DNA of 64,000 bases from Pseudomonas monsensis. Lineage in GTDB: Bacteria > Pseudomonadota > Gammaproteobacteria > Pseudomonadales > Pseudomonadaceae. The DNA is taken from positions 4,793,001 to 4,857,000 of the forward strand of contig NZ_CP077087.1 of assembly GCF_014268495.2 (NCBI RefSeq), given 5' to 3'. Every line of letters starts with the position of its first letter. Position 1 is the first letter of the stretch. Positions 8,813 to 15,376 of this stretch are shown piece after piece. Made by a program: the position numbers and the translations under genes. The notes under the pieces are model-generated. The model made no database searches. It saw only the letters and a list, made by a program, of their open reading frames with translations, and was not told the DNA's origin.

Positions 8813-8891
8813 AAGCTGACTCCTTGTTATTTTTTTTGAGCAATGTTTGAAAAGCGTTAAAGCGTGTTCCTGCAAAACCTGTCGAAAATAG

Positions 8892-8904
8892 TCATATCGT
8901 ATGA
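8892..8904. promoter_or_regulatory. Candidate operator upstream of araF
   Basis: TCATA-TCG-TATGA has perfect 5-bp arms and lies 80 bp before the araF start. It shares the ATCATA/TATGAT half-site with the palindrome upstream of the FadR-type gene (11805-11814). Inferred binding site for that regulator; short, so chance similarity is possible. Confidence 0.45.
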
Positions 8905-8948
8905 TGATTGGATTTCAAACGGACTTATCCGCCTGAAAGCCGCTGCGT

Positions 8949-9767
8949 TCAGTCGTGGTACATCACCGAGCGCCCGCCATCGACGGTGATACACGCGGCG
9001 TTGATGAACGGCGCTTCATCACTGGCCAGGAACACCGCCGTCATCGCCACTTCGATCGGCTGGCCGATGCGCTTGGGCGGATGCAGATCGAGTGCGCGCT
9101 GGCGTTCGGCCTGCGGGTCGGCAAAGCCGTTCCAGTAATCAATGTTCAGTTGCGTCTCGATGTAGCCCGGGGCGATGGCGTTGACGCGAATGCCCTTCGC
9201 CGCGTATTCGATGCCGAGGGCGCGGGTCAGGCCAAGCAGGCCGTGCTTGGCCACCGGATACGGGAAGCAGCCGGGAATGATGTGGCTCGAATGGGTCGAG
9301 GCAATGTTGATGATGCTGCCGACACCTTGCTCGATCATCTGCGGCAGCACGGCCTTGCACCCGTACCAGGCGCCGTCGAGGTCGATGGCGAAGCAGCGAT
9401 GCCAGTCGTCCTCGGTCATTTGCAACGGATCGCGGAACACATTGACTCCGGCGCAGTTGACCAGCACGTCGATGCGCCCGTGCCGCTCCACAGCCAGTCT
9501 GGCCATCGCATACAGATCCTCCTGGCGCGACACGTCAGCCTTGAGCGCCTGCACGTCATGGCCCTGCTCGCGCCAGTGCGCGGCGACCCGCTCGACTTTC
9601 TCGGCCTGGATATCGCTGATCACCAACCTGGCTTGCTGCGTGGCGAACGCTGCGACGATGGCTTCGCCAATGCCTTGCGCGGCGCCGGTGAGCAGCACAA
9701 CCTTATTTTTCAGACGCTCGCCCTTCGGCGGTGCGGGCACCGGCGGCAGGGAAAGGGGTTCAGCCAT
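8949..9767 (-). CDS. SDR sugar 1-dehydrogenase, probably for L-arabinose
   Basis: A 272-residue classical short-chain dehydrogenase. NAD(P)-binding TGAAQGIGEA is near residue 28, the NCAGV motif near 108, the catalytic Ser in INIASTHSS, and the catalytic Tyr-x3-Lys in YPVAK. The C-terminal part carries the usual FINAACITVDGG. Given the flanking araFGH and SMP-30 lactonase, it probably oxidises the imported aldose at C1 to its lactone in the non-phosphorylating arabinose route. The ATG is preceded by AGGAG. The gene has its own promoter and an unusual leader with an upstream ORF and terminator (see 9760-9924 and 9795-9823). Sugar specificity is inferred from context only. Confidence 0.8.
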   Translation of the reverse strand: MAEPLSLPPVPAPPKGERLKNKVVLLTGAAQGIGEAIVAAFATQQARLVISDIQAEKVERVAAHWREQGHDVQALKADVSRQEDLYAMARLAVERHGRIDVLVNCAGVNVFRDPLQMTEDDWHRCFAIDLDGAWYGCKAVLPQMIEQGVGSIINIASTHSSHIIPGCFPYPVAKHGLLGLTRALGIEYAAKGIRVNAIAPGYIETQLNIDYWNGFADPQAERQRALDLHPPKRIGQPIEVAMTAVFLASDEAPFINAACITVDGGRSVMYHD

Positions 9768-9924
9768 GGATCAGGACTCCTGTTTCGCAGGCACAAAAAA
9801 ACCGGGCATCTGCCGATGTCCGGTCTGGAAGGCGTGTGGAACGAAACAGGCAGGCGCCGCTGACGGCTGTGGGCCGTTGCAAGACGCGGACTCCGCTCGG
9901 GAGTGCGAGATGGATTCGCTGCAT
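9760..9924 (-). CDS. Small upstream ORF (54 codons) in the SDR leader
   Basis: ATG at 9924 is preceded at proper distance by AGGTGA. The frame of 54 codons (MQRIHLALPSGVRVLQRPTA...) runs through the intrinsic terminator hairpin and stops at 9760-9762, overlapping the SDR start by 8 bp. It may be a leader peptide whose translation controls termination or couples to the SDR. No run of a single regulatory amino acid is obvious. Could instead be a chance frame; comparison of orthologous leaders for codon-level conservation would decide. Confidence 0.4.
   Translation of the reverse strand: MQRIHLALPSGVRVLQRPTAVSGACLFRSTRLPDRTSADARFFCACETGVLIHG
9795..9823 (-). terminator. Intrinsic terminator inside the SDR 5' leader
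   Basis: On the minus strand CCGGACATC-GGCA-GATGCCCGG forms a stem (one mismatch) followed by seven T residues, only 28 nt before the SDR ATG. A flanking 9-bp complement, CCTGTTTCG (9779-9787 plus strand) with CGAAACAGG (9842-9850), would enclose it and pair with the AGGAG ribosome site. Its place after the SDR promoter suggests attenuation rather than simple operon end. Confidence 0.65.
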
Positions 9925-9978
9925 CACTTCACCTGTTTTGTTCTTTTTAAGTGTGAGTGCGTGTTACTGCTGGAGCCG

Positions 9979-10008
9979 ACTATAAACCCGACCGACAAAT
10001 AATCTCAA
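9979..10008 (-). promoter_or_regulatory. Predicted sigma-70 promoter for the SDR leader
   Basis: Minus-strand TTGAGA (10003-10008) and TATAGT (9979-9984) are separated by 18 bp. Transcription would begin near 9972, giving a leader of about 205 nt before the SDR start. Confidence 0.6.
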
Positions 10009-10021
10009 TATATAATTTTGC

Positions 10022-10038
10022 ATCCCATATTTTGGGAT
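10022..10038. promoter_or_regulatory. Palindrome just upstream of the SDR promoter
   Basis: ATCCCA-TATTT-TGGGAT has perfect 6-bp arms. It lies between the SMP-30 stop codon and the predicted -35 box of the SDR, a good place for an operator or activator site. No T-run follows it, so it does not look like a terminator. Confidence 0.4.
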
Positions 10039-10914
10039 TTATCCCGCAAACCGGGTGCACGGTTTACCGGCCACCTCGACGCGCATCGACAACACCGCGC
10101 CATCCAGCGGGTGGTTGAGCGGGCTACTGGCACTGGTGATGTACAGGGTTTTCAGGTCTTCACCACCAAACACGCAACTGGTCGGTCGGCTGACGGGCAA
10201 ATCGATCTTGCGGTCAACGTCGCCATCCGGAGTCAGGCGCAACAGGCAACTGCCATCCCAGCGCGCATTCCACACGTAGCCTTCGGCGTCCATCGCCGAA
10301 CCGTCCGGGCCGCCGTGCTGATCGGGGCCGTACCAGACGTAAGCAGTGTCGAGGTTGCCGTCGGTGTGAATGAAATAGCGATAGAGCGTGCTATCGAGGC
10401 TGTCACCGAACAGCAGCGTGGTGCCGTCATTGCTCCACAACAGCGTGTTGGGAATCCCCAGACCGCGCAGCAAGGGCGTCACACGTTGATCGGCATCGAC
10501 CCGAAACAGACCGCCAGAGCGCCGAATGACCGGCAGATCCTCGCCCTGCTCGCCGATGTTGTTTTGCATGGTACTCAGCCACAGTCGACCCTGAGCATCG
10601 CAACGAGCCTCGTTAGCACGGTTGCCCGGTTGCGGGTCGGCGACGCAGAACAGGGTCAGGCGCGGTTCGAGGCCCGGGGAGTCAAGGTCCAGACGATAGA
10701 CACCGCTGCTGAGGGTGACCAGGGCATCGCCACTGGCACAGGGAATGAACGCGGACACGTGCTCCGGCATCTGCCAGATCTGCACGTTCTGGCCGATCAG
10801 CCGCAGGGCCTGTTTGCCGGCGATATCGACCCAGTACAACGCCTGGGTCGGCGCGTCCCAGAACGGACCTTCACCGAGTCGGGCGCGGTGTTGGGTTACG
10901 GCGGTCCACGTCAT
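10039..10914 (-). CDS. SMP-30/gluconolactonase family sugar lactonase
   Basis: A 291-residue six-bladed beta-propeller lactonase. Family hallmarks are the N-terminal LGEGPFWDAPTQALYWVDI, NEARCDAQGRLW (metal ligand Asn region, near residue 100), the IPNTLLWSNDGTTLLFGDS segment and GGPDGSAMDAEGYVWNARW. Predicted to hydrolyse the aldonolactone made by the neighbouring SDR to the free acid, probably L-arabonate, in the cytoplasm. It lies between the FadR-type regulator gene and the SDR; a REPIN separates it from the regulator, so it may have its own promoter. The later enzymes of the oxidative pathway (aldonate dehydratase, semialdehyde dehydrogenase) are not in this window. Confidence 0.85.
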   Translation of the reverse strand: MTWTAVTQHRARLGEGPFWDAPTQALYWVDIAGKQALRLIGQNVQIWQMPEHVSAFIPCASGDALVTLSSGVYRLDLDSPGLEPRLTLFCVADPQPGNRANEARCDAQGRLWLSTMQNNIGEQGEDLPVIRRSGGLFRVDADQRVTPLLRGLGIPNTLLWSNDGTTLLFGDSLDSTLYRYFIHTDGNLDTAYVWYGPDQHGGPDGSAMDAEGYVWNARWDGSCLLRLTPDGDVDRKIDLPVSRPTSCVFGGEDLKTLYITSASSPLNHPLDGAVLSMRVEVAGKPCTRFAG

Positions 10915-10941
10915 GTTGAATCCTTCATGTTGTTGTTTTTA

Positions 10942-11035
10942 CTGTAGGGGCGAGCCTGCTCGCGATGGCGTCGGGTCAGTCGGGATGTCTGGCACTGATA
11001 AATCGCTATCGCGAGCAGGCTCGCGCCTACAGGGG
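10942..11035. repeat. REPIN, GCGAGCCTGCTCGCG family
   Basis: Two inverted copies of the gcgagcctgctcgcgatggcg palindrome with ctgtagg/cctacag outer ends. It fills the gap between the SMP-30 lactonase start and the FadR-type regulator stop. A single relative is at 58450-58478. Confidence 0.88.
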
Positions 11036-11046
11036 GATTTAGGTTG

Positions 11047-11763
11047 TCAGCTGGCTTTCTTGTCGGCCATCACCTTCGGGTAGAAGCGCTTGATGGCCAG
11101 GTCGGCGTTATCAATCAGGGTCATGCACGCCCACACCCCGCGCGCCGAATCCCGGGCAGCGATGGCCTCGGCCATGTCCTTGTGGATCGGCAAGGTGCGG
11201 CGCAGCTCATCCGGGTCGGCAGCCGAGACCTCGAACGACACCGCCAGCAAGGCGCCGAGGGCCGGGACCATTTGCTCAATGAACTGGTTATGACTCGCCG
11301 CGAGAATGGACTCGTGAAACGACTGGTCGGCACGGTTGTAATCAACGCCGCTGTCCACGGCTCGCTCCAGGGCGTTGTAAGCCAGTTGCACCGTCTCGAT
11401 CTGTTCCACGGTGGCGCGCTCGCAGGCCCAGCGCACGGCCATGGGCTCGATGGTGCGGCGCAGATCGAGCAAGTCATCGACGAAGTTTTCCGGCAAACCA
11501 TTACGCGACAGCCAACCGACGACTTGCGGATCGAACAGGTTCCAGCGCCGTACCGGCAACACCCGCGTGCCGACCTTCGGCCCGACTTCGAGCATGCCTT
11601 TGGCCGCCAGGGTTTTGATCGCCTCGCGGATGACGGTGCGGCTGACGCCAAGTTGTTCACCCAAATCCGCTTCGACCTTGAGGGTCTGCCCCGGTTTGAC
11701 CTGGCCAGCGGCGATCCAGCTGCCCAGCCAGTCGACGGTCGACACATGAAAGCTGCTGGACAT
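11047..11763 (-). CDS. FadR/GntR-family regulator of the arabinose-type module
   Basis: A 238-residue transcription factor of the GntR FadR subfamily: an N-terminal winged helix (EQLGVSRTVIREAIKTLAAKGM, about residues 35-60) and a C-terminal all-helical FCD ligand domain with conserved acidic and His residues (DLLDLRRTIEPMAVRWA, DQSFHESILAAS). ATG 11763 follows GAGGTG at the right distance; an ATG two codons earlier is a poorer choice. It heads the leftward sugar module and is likely a repressor of it and of itself. The palindrome ATCATATGAT at 11805-11814 in its own upstream region resembles the one before araF. Effector probably a sugar acid or lactone, by analogy. Confidence 0.86.
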   Translation of the reverse strand: MSSSFHVSTVDWLGSWIAAGQVKPGQTLKVEADLGEQLGVSRTVIREAIKTLAAKGMLEVGPKVGTRVLPVRRWNLFDPQVVGWLSRNGLPENFVDDLLDLRRTIEPMAVRWACERATVEQIETVQLAYNALERAVDSGVDYNRADQSFHESILAASHNQFIEQMVPALGALLAVSFEVSAADPDELRRTLPIHKDMAEAIAARDSARGVWACMTLIDNADLAIKRFYPKVMADKKAS

Positions 11764-11804
11764 GAACACCTCAAAGCGGTTCGCGATGGGTGTTTACGCT
11801 AATG

Positions 11805-11814
11805 ATCATATGAT
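11805..11814. promoter_or_regulatory. Candidate autoregulatory operator upstream of the FadR-type gene
   Basis: Perfect 10-bp palindrome ATCATATGAT, 41 bp before the regulator start. It shares half-sites with the araF upstream palindrome at 8892-8904. Inference only. Confidence 0.45.
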
Positions 11815-11892
11815 TGGGTGTCAATCAGGATTTACTGCGGAAACGCAAAACAAATGCAGCAGGCTCACTCCTGCAGATTTTTTTGTTTTGGA

Positions 11893-12453
11893 TCAGGGTT
11901 CGAGGCCGATGCGGAAGAACTCGCCGCCGCTCCACACGCCAAGCCAGCGCTGGCCATCGACTTCACGACTGACCGCCAGCTCCACCAGTTGGTAGAACAC
12001 ATTGCGATGGATCAGCGCTTCAAGGTTGGTGCGCACATGCACATACGGCGCCGGTTCCTGTGTCGCCGGGTCGATCTCGACGCGGATTGGATGCTCGGGC
12101 CCTGCCTCGGTCGTCTCATCGACATTGGTGGTGAACCGCAGCACCTGCGCTTCACCCTCGCCTTCGACTTCCACGGTGATCGCCACGAACGGCGCATCGT
12201 CGACCTTGATCCCGACCTTCTCGACCGGGGTGATCAGGAAGTAATCATCGCCGTCGCGGCGCATGATCGTGGAGAACAATTTGACCATCGGCTTGCGCCC
12301 GATCGGCGTACCCAGGTAATACCAGGTGCCGTCGCGGGCGATGCGCATGTCGATGTCGCCGCAGAAGTCCGGGTTCCACAAGTGCACCGGCGGCAGGCCT
12401 TTGGTTTTGGGGATCTGTCCCAACAGGTCATTGGCTTTTTGCGGGCCACTCAT
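11893..12453 (-). CDS. DUF1285-family protein
   Basis: A 186-residue soluble protein of the DUF1285 family, recognised from the N-terminal PPVHLWNPDFCGDIDMRIARDGTWYYLGTPIGRKPMVKLFSTIMRRD region and the central DYFLITPVEKVGIKVDDAPF. No signal peptide or membrane segment. It seems to form two beta-rich lobes. Biochemical role is not known to me. It lies 15 bp after the lipoprotein gene on the same strand, so the two may be co-transcribed. This pair is common in Pseudomonas core genomes. Confidence 0.8.
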   Translation of the reverse strand: MSGPQKANDLLGQIPKTKGLPPVHLWNPDFCGDIDMRIARDGTWYYLGTPIGRKPMVKLFSTIMRRDGDDYFLITPVEKVGIKVDDAPFVAITVEVEGEGEAQVLRFTTNVDETTEAGPEHPIRVEIDPATQEPAPYVHVRTNLEALIHRNVFYQLVELAVSREVDGQRWLGVWSGGEFFRIGLEP

Positions 12454-12468
12454 GGCGTTCTCCTTGGC

Positions 12469-13074
12469 TTATTGGTCGCCGACTCCCAGCAGGCTGCGCG
12501 CGTATTGCGCCAGTGGCGGGCCGATCAGGTCTTCAGGCTTGTTGTCGTGGAACGTCAGTAAACCGCCACGACTCTTGATCCGTGCAGTATCAATCAAATA
12601 CTGGGTGCTGGTCTCGATCAACATGATCTGAATCACCCCGCCGTCGATGCCCACGCGATCCACGGCTTCCTGATCGAGCCACTCGTCGGAGTTGCCGATG
12701 CGGTCGTCAGCCTTGGCAAAACGGGTGTACAGCAAATAATGCGCGCCAGCATCGCGGGCTTCGCCCATCGCCTGATCGAGGCCTTCCGGCGCACGGGCGC
12801 GACGAACCATCGGGAAGTATTCCACAAAGCCCTTGAAGGCTTCTTCGGCGACCACGTTCGGCCGTGGATAGGAACCACCCGGCGGCGCGAACGAACCCTG
12901 GGCGATGTAGATGAACGAGTCCGGCTGAATGCGGAAGTTGTTCACCCGGCGGCTGTCGCTGTGATCCAGCAGCCCCGCGTCGCTCATCTGATAGCGAGTG
13001 CCCTCGGCCATATCGCTGACAGTCATACAGCCGCCAAGCGCCAAAACGGCCAGCAGCAAAACCAGGCTACGCAT
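12469..13074 (-). CDS. DUF4823-like lipoprotein
   Basis: A 201-residue predicted lipoprotein. The N-terminus MRSLVLLLAVLALGGC is a clean lipobox (LGGC, Cys 16), so the mature protein is lipid-anchored. The body has SFIYIAQGSFAPPGG, AFKGFVEYFPMVRRA and AHYLLYTRFAKADDR, reminiscent of DUF4823 proteins. Start 13074 is chosen because GGAGG lies 6 nt upstream; the ATG at 13080 would touch that site and the longer frame to 13206 has no lipobox near its start. Exact function unknown. It is followed at 15 bp by the DUF1285 gene. Confidence 0.8.
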   Translation of the reverse strand: MRSLVLLLAVLALGGCMTVSDMAEGTRYQMSDAGLLDHSDSRRVNNFRIQPDSFIYIAQGSFAPPGGSYPRPNVVAEEAFKGFVEYFPMVRRARAPEGLDQAMGEARDAGAHYLLYTRFAKADDRIGNSDEWLDQEAVDRVGIDGGVIQIMLIETSTQYLIDTARIKSRGGLLTFHDNKPEDLIGPPLAQYARSLLGVGDQ

Positions 13075-13195
13075 CCTCATCCTCCAGAAGCCGGTGACGG
13101 AAAACCGGCGAATGGCCGTTGAATGCAGCTTTTGCGCCAGCTCACAGAAATCTACAGGTATCGAATTTGAAATGAGGCATTTGTGGCGAGGGAGC

Positions 13196-14164
13196 TCAGC
13201 CGCCAATAATCTTCATGACCGTCGCGCCACCGGAAAAAGCCACTTCCTGCTTGTCACCCAACGCCTTGACCAGCAAGCGCTGTAACGCCGGCAGAGCCTG
13301 ATGGCGCGGCTTGTCGAGCAGATCGCCGACATAGTGGCGGTTGCTCGACGACAGGCAGCCATGCAGCCAACCGGTGGACGACAGGCGCAAACGCGAGCAA
13401 GTCCGGCAGAATGGCACGCTTTCATTGGCGATTACGCCGAAGTGACCGACGCCCGGGATCGCATAACGCACAGCGGTGGCGTCCACCGGCGCATCGGCCT
13501 GGGCGTATTCGTAGCGCTCGCCAATCAGGCTCAGCAGTTGCTGCAGGCTGACAAACTGTTGCAGGAAGGCATTGGAGTCGGTGGCGAGGTGGCCCATGCG
13601 CATCAACTCAATGAAGCGCAACTCATAGCCACGTTCCAGGCAGTAATCGAGCAGTGGCATGACCTGATCGAGGTTTTGCCCGCGCAATGGCACCATGTTG
13701 ACCTTGATCTTCAGCCCCGCCGCTTTCGCCTGGTCCATGCCGTCGAGCACGCTCGCCAGATCGCCGCCACGGGCGATGCTGCGGAACGCACCGGCGTCAA
13801 GGGTATCGAGGGACACGTTGATCCGGCGCAGACCGGCATCCACCAGCAGCGGCAGTTTCTTCGCGAGGAGTTGGCCATTGGTGGTCAGGCTGATGTCTTC
13901 CAGCCCCATCCGGCCGACGGCAGTCATGAATGACTCGAGTTTGGGGCTGACCAGCGGCTCGCCACCGGTGATGCGCAAGCGCTCGATCCCGGCGGCTTCT
14001 ATCAGATACGCCACACCGCGTGCCATCGCTTCGGCCGACAGCTCATCCTGCGCAGCCACCAGCCGCTTGCCGTTGGGCACGCAGTAGGTACAGGCGTAAT
14101 TGCAGGCGGAAGTCAGACTGATCCGCAAATTGCGAAAACGCCTGCCTTGACGGTCAACGATCAT
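13196..14164 (-). CDS. moaA: GTP 3',8-cyclase (molybdenum cofactor biosynthesis)
   Basis: A 322-residue radical SAM enzyme making the first molybdopterin intermediate from GTP. The SAM-binding Fe-S motif CNYACTYC is at residues 21-28. A second Cys set (CRTC then Cys 14 residues later, near residues 254-271) binds the C-terminal Fe-S cluster that contacts GTP. The protein ends in Gly-Gly, as required of MoaA. ATG 14164 is the homologous start. No other moa genes are adjacent, but a molybdenum hydroxylase module lies 19 kb away at 33-37 kb. A long perfect palindrome sits in its leader (14193-14224). Confidence 0.9.
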   Translation of the reverse strand: MIVDRQGRRFRNLRISLTSACNYACTYCVPNGKRLVAAQDELSAEAMARGVAYLIEAAGIERLRITGGEPLVSPKLESFMTAVGRMGLEDISLTTNGQLLAKKLPLLVDAGLRRINVSLDTLDAGAFRSIARGGDLASVLDGMDQAKAAGLKIKVNMVPLRGQNLDQVMPLLDYCLERGYELRFIELMRMGHLATDSNAFLQQFVSLQQLLSLIGERYEYAQADAPVDATAVRYAIPGVGHFGVIANESVPFCRTCSRLRLSSTGWLHGCLSSSNRHYVGDLLDKPRHQALPALQRLLVKALGDKQEVAFSGGATVMKIIGG

Positions 14165-14192
14165 GATCACTCCGGCGATAGAAATTCGAGCC

Positions 14193-14224
14193 GCTAAAAC
14201 TTGACTCACAAATCAAGTTTTAGC
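14193..14224. promoter_or_regulatory. 12-bp-arm palindrome in the moaA leader
   Basis: GCTAAAACTTGA and TCAAGTTTTAGC are perfect inverted arms around an 8-nt centre, 29 bp before the moaA ATG. A TATACT -10-like box for the minus strand is at 14239-14244, so the palindrome would fall at the start of the transcript. No T-tract follows. It could be an operator or a 5' stem-loop. The half-site spacing is 2 nt too long for a standard Anr/FNR box. Confidence 0.6.
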
Positions 14225-14301
14225 AAGCCCTATGCCTGAGTATATTCCTGCGGTACTGCGTCATGTAGCGAAATCATGGCGCCATCAGGTCGCTGAATGA
14301 T

Positions 14302-14940
14302 TCAGCTGCTCGGGGTTTCCGGGTCGCGCTTGCGCTTGTTGCCCATCCGCACGCCGATGTCCATCAGGAACTGGAAGAAACCTTCCTGATCTTCCAGCAC
14401 ATTGCTCCAGAACGGCGAGTGATACAGCGCGACCGCGCCGTGCACCAGTGCCCAGGATGCGCAGTAGTGGAAGTACGGCGGCACGTCTTCGAGCTTGCCT
14501 TCGCTGATGCGGCCCTTGATCAGCAGGGTCAGGCGTTCGAAGTTCGAGGCACGGATCTTGTGCAGCTCCTCGACCATCTCCGGCACCTGATTGCCCTTGA
14601 CCACCTTCTCTTCGAGACGGTCGAACAGGCGATAACGCTGCGGGTCGCGCATGCGGAATTCGAAGTAGGCACGGGACAATGCTTCCTTGTCCTTGTCGAC
14701 ATCGGCCGAATGCAGCAGCTCGTTCAAATCGCGCTCGTAATCGAGCATCAGCCGCAGATAGATCTCGGCCTTGGACTTGAAATGCTTGTAGATCGTGCCT
14801 TTGCCGATACCCACGGCATCAGCAATCATCTCGACGGTGACACTGTCTTCACCTTGATCGAGGAACAGCTTGAGCGCGGTATCGAGAATTTCTTGCTCGC
14901 GGCGACGAAACTCACGGACCTTACGAGGTTCTTTGTGCAT
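14302..14940 (-). CDS. TetR-family transcriptional regulator
   Basis: A 212-residue TetR-type repressor. The N-terminal helix-turn-helix spans about residues 15-60 (ILDTALKLFLDQGEDSVTVEMIADAVGIGKGTIYKHF). A helical ligand/dimer domain follows and the tail is basic (GNKRKRDPETPSS). In P. aeruginosa a TetR gene occupies the same place beside rgsA and tatD, so this is a conserved core regulator. Ligand and targets are not known from sequence. It is monocistronic, with moaA downstream on the same strand after 137 bp. Confidence 0.85.
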   Translation of the reverse strand: MHKEPRKVREFRRREQEILDTALKLFLDQGEDSVTVEMIADAVGIGKGTIYKHFKSKAEIYLRLMLDYERDLNELLHSADVDKDKEALSRAYFEFRMRDPQRYRLFDRLEEKVVKGNQVPEMVEELHKIRASNFERLTLLIKGRISEGKLEDVPPYFHYCASWALVHGAVALYHSPFWSNVLEDQEGFFQFLMDIGVRMGNKRKRDPETPSS

Positions 14941-15141
14941 AAGAAAAGGTCTGAAGGGTCAAAATTCGAAGCCGCGTATTATGCCTAACTTGCACAAAAA
15001 TGCACGGATCATCCGACCATATCTGTGTTTCCCGTTCGTTTTGAGAACGATTGGGGCGCAATGAGAACTCAACCGAAGCGAACGTATTCCAAATTTGTTT
15101 AAAAACCCCGACCGGCTAACTGGACTGAACGCCAGACTGAT

Positions 15142-15148
15142 CAATACT
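15142..15148 (+). promoter_or_regulatory. Possible RpoS-type -10 of rgsA
   Basis: CAATACT resembles the sigma-S extended -10 (CTATACT) and lies a few bases before the folded part of the sRNA. A clear GacA upstream site (TGTAAG-N6-CTTACA) was not found by eye. Confidence 0.35.
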
Positions 15149-15153
15149 TGAAC

Positions 15154-15271
15154 TGTCGGGCGGCATCTCCCCCAAGTGCCGCGCCGATAAAGGTACCAAG
15201 GGACCGCGTACCTTTGTTTTACTCCTAATGGTCTTAACCCGGATTCACCCCCCAGAACCCGGGTTTTTTTT
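15154..15271 (+). ncRNA. rgsA: Small regulatory RNA RgsA (P16)
   Basis: The intergenic region between the TetR gene and tatD is where P. aeruginosa encodes RgsA, a Gac/RpoS-linked Hfq-binding sRNA tied to oxidative stress. Here the plus strand shows three stems: GGCGGCA/TGCCGC near 15158-15184, AAAGGTAC/GTACCTTT near 15189-15216, and a terminal AACCCGG/CCGGGTT hairpin followed by eight T residues. The single-stranded TTTTACTCCTAATGG stretch is a plausible pairing region. The 5' end is estimated; the 3' end is set by the terminator. Identification rests on position and structure, not on an alignment. Confidence 0.75.
15236..15271 (+). terminator. rgsA intrinsic terminator
   Basis: AACCCGG...CCGGGTT stem with a C-rich loop, then an uninterrupted T8 tract. 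Confidence 0.85.
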
Positions 15272-15303
15272 GCCTGCGATTTGATGATCGCTCACCAGCA
15301 GGC

Positions 15304-15372
15304 GCTGCCGCAGGCTGCAATCTTTTGACTTTATCTCCCAAGAGCAAGATCAACCGATCGCAGCCTTCGGCA
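15304..15372. repeat. REP pair, CTGCGGCAG family
   Basis: Degenerate inverted pair gctgccgcaggctgc / gcagccttcggca with cttttga flank, between the rgsA terminator and the tatD stop. Confidence 0.75.
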
Positions 15373-15376
15373 ACGC

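Noticed and set aside
14193..14224. Molybdenum cofactor riboswitch before moaA
   Set aside because: The leader is too short and has only one AT-rich stem, without the multi-stem architecture of the Moco RNA motif.
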